A stretch of DNA of 64,000 bases from Microbacterium sp. A20. GTDB lineage: Bacteria; Actinomycetota; Actinomycetes; Actinomycetales; Microbacteriaceae. Below the pieces are notes generated by a model that saw only the letters and a list, made by a program, of their open reading frames with translations, made no database searches and was not told the origin of the DNA. The translations under genes were made by a program, and so were the position numbers. This document shows positions 63,494 to 64,000 of this stretch, in pieces. The stretch covers positions 186,001 to 250,000 of the forward strand of contig NZ_SSDF01000091.1 in the NCBI RefSeq assembly GCF_004794515.1. The letters run 5' to 3'. Numbering within the stretch: position 1 is the stretch's first letter; every line of letters begins with the position of its first letter.

Positions 63494-64000
63494 TCGCGCG
63501 CAACGCGGCTTCCGCCATCGCGGCCAGCACGGTCGCGGTGGCGGAGTGCCGTCGTGCCGCCGCGCGTGTGCTGTGCGGCGTGGAGTTGATGAGGCCGAAG
63601 CAGGCCTGGACGCGAAGGCGCAGCTCTTCCTGATCCGCCCCGCTCTCGCCCGCCGTGTGCAGGGGAGACAGGGTGTCCACCCACAGCTCGATGTAGGCAC
63701 GTTGCAGGCGGCGGACGGCGGCCCGATCCGCTTCGGACAGGTGGGCGACGTCGCGGTCCTGCACCTGGATCACCTCGGCGTTCCCGAGGGCGAAGTCGAC
63801 GTGGAAGTCGATCAGTCCGCGCATCCGCTCGTCCGGAGTCGGGGTGTTCTCCACCACCTGCCGCCCGCCGCTGACCAGGTGCTCGCTCACTTCGACCAGG
63901 ACGGCGCCCAGCAATGCCTGCTTGCCGGCGAAGTGTCGGTAGACGGCCGGTCCGGACACGCCGACGGCGGCACCGATGTCTTCCAGGCTCACACCGCTGT
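63486..64000 (-). CDS. TetR family regulator, 5' end outside the window
   Basis: At least 170 residues are visible, and the frame runs open through the right edge (SGV before SLEDIGAAVGVSGPAVYRHF). The helix-turn-helix SLEDIGAAVGVSGPAVYRHF followed by AGKQALLGAVLVEVSEHL is the TetR DNA-binding domain, missing only its first helix. The ligand domain includes RLQRAYIELWVDTL and a C-terminal helix. This layout resembles KstR2-like regulators of lipid or acyl-CoA metabolism, but the ligand is unknown. It converges on, and slightly overlaps, the E2 gene. Confidence 0.9.
   Translation of the reverse strand, partial: SGVSLEDIGAAVGVSGPAVYRHFAGKQALLGAVLVEVSEHLVSGGRQVVENTPTPDERMRGLIDFHVDFALGNAEVIQVQDRDVAHLSEADRAAVRRLQRAYIELWVDTLSPLHTAGESGADQEELRLRVQACFGLINSTPHSTRAAARRHSATATVLAAMAEAALRATT

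Overview
The window looks like chromosomal core DNA of a high-GC Gram-positive actinobacterium, most likely a Microbacteriaceae member close to Microbacterium. This rests on gene content and order (xerC - M23 peptidase - rpsB - tsf - pyrH - frr - cdsA; gatCAB after a divergent acyl-CoA ligase; glgX-glgE-glgB; clpS with a DUF2017 gene), on coding GC near 70 percent with strong third-position bias, and on frequent GTG starts. I see no rRNA operon, IS element, prophage or CRISPR array.

Layout. 1-6.4 kb: end of a XerC recombinase, an M23 peptidase, then the translation and lipid cluster rpsB, tsf, pyrH, frr, cdsA and a DivIVA-like gene. 6.4-12.2 kb: envelope and stress genes (secreted transglycosylase-like protein, hydrolase, AI-2E transporter, a membrane/lipoprotein fusion, thioredoxin-TPR protein). 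12.2-18.6 kb (minus): the overlapping glycogen/alpha-glucan operon glgX-glgE-glgB. 18.7-23.9 kb: cysteine desulfurase, mnmA, ligA. 23.9-27.5 kb (minus): DEAD-box helicase and acyl-CoA ligase. 27.5-33.1 kb: gatCAB, dinB, a GerW-like protein and a kinase-like ATPase. 33.1-36.2 kb: zincin-clpS-DUF2017 operon, LysE exporter, tRNA-His, orn, tRNA-Arg. 36.4-41.4 kb: SSB paralogue, lipoprotein, ettA, two thioesterases. 41.5-47.4 kb (minus): flavin dehydrogenase, truncated haemoglobin, MscS channel, PepN. 47.6-53.7 kb: ferrochelatase, rpiB, Nei-type glycosylase, PaiB-like protein, amidohydrolase, Dps, gamma carbonic anhydrase. 53.7-59.8 kb: tRNA-Met, a probable Fe-S regulator divergent from flavohaemoglobin hmp, small conserved proteins, an AraC regulator, an exonuclease and a hydrolase. 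59.4-64 kb: an Lrp regulator divergent from a branched-chain/pyruvate-type dehydrogenase operon (E1alpha, E1beta, E2), then a TetR gene cut by the window end.

The strongest pattern beyond the genes is a recurrent promoter design. A TANNNT box, often CGTAGACT, sits exactly six bases before the ATG or GTG at about sixteen starts on both strands (seven or eight bases at a few more), which places the transcription start on the start codon. This predicts leaderless mRNAs and settles several start sites. Genes inside operons are instead joined by ATGA, GTGA or TGATG overlaps. Other points of interest are a 75-base hairpin after pepN whose mismatches become G-U pairs only in the pepN transcript, palindromic operator candidates at hmp and at the dehydrogenase operon, a membrane protein fused to a lipoprotein with an internal lipobox, and a DivIVA-like protein built from four repeats.
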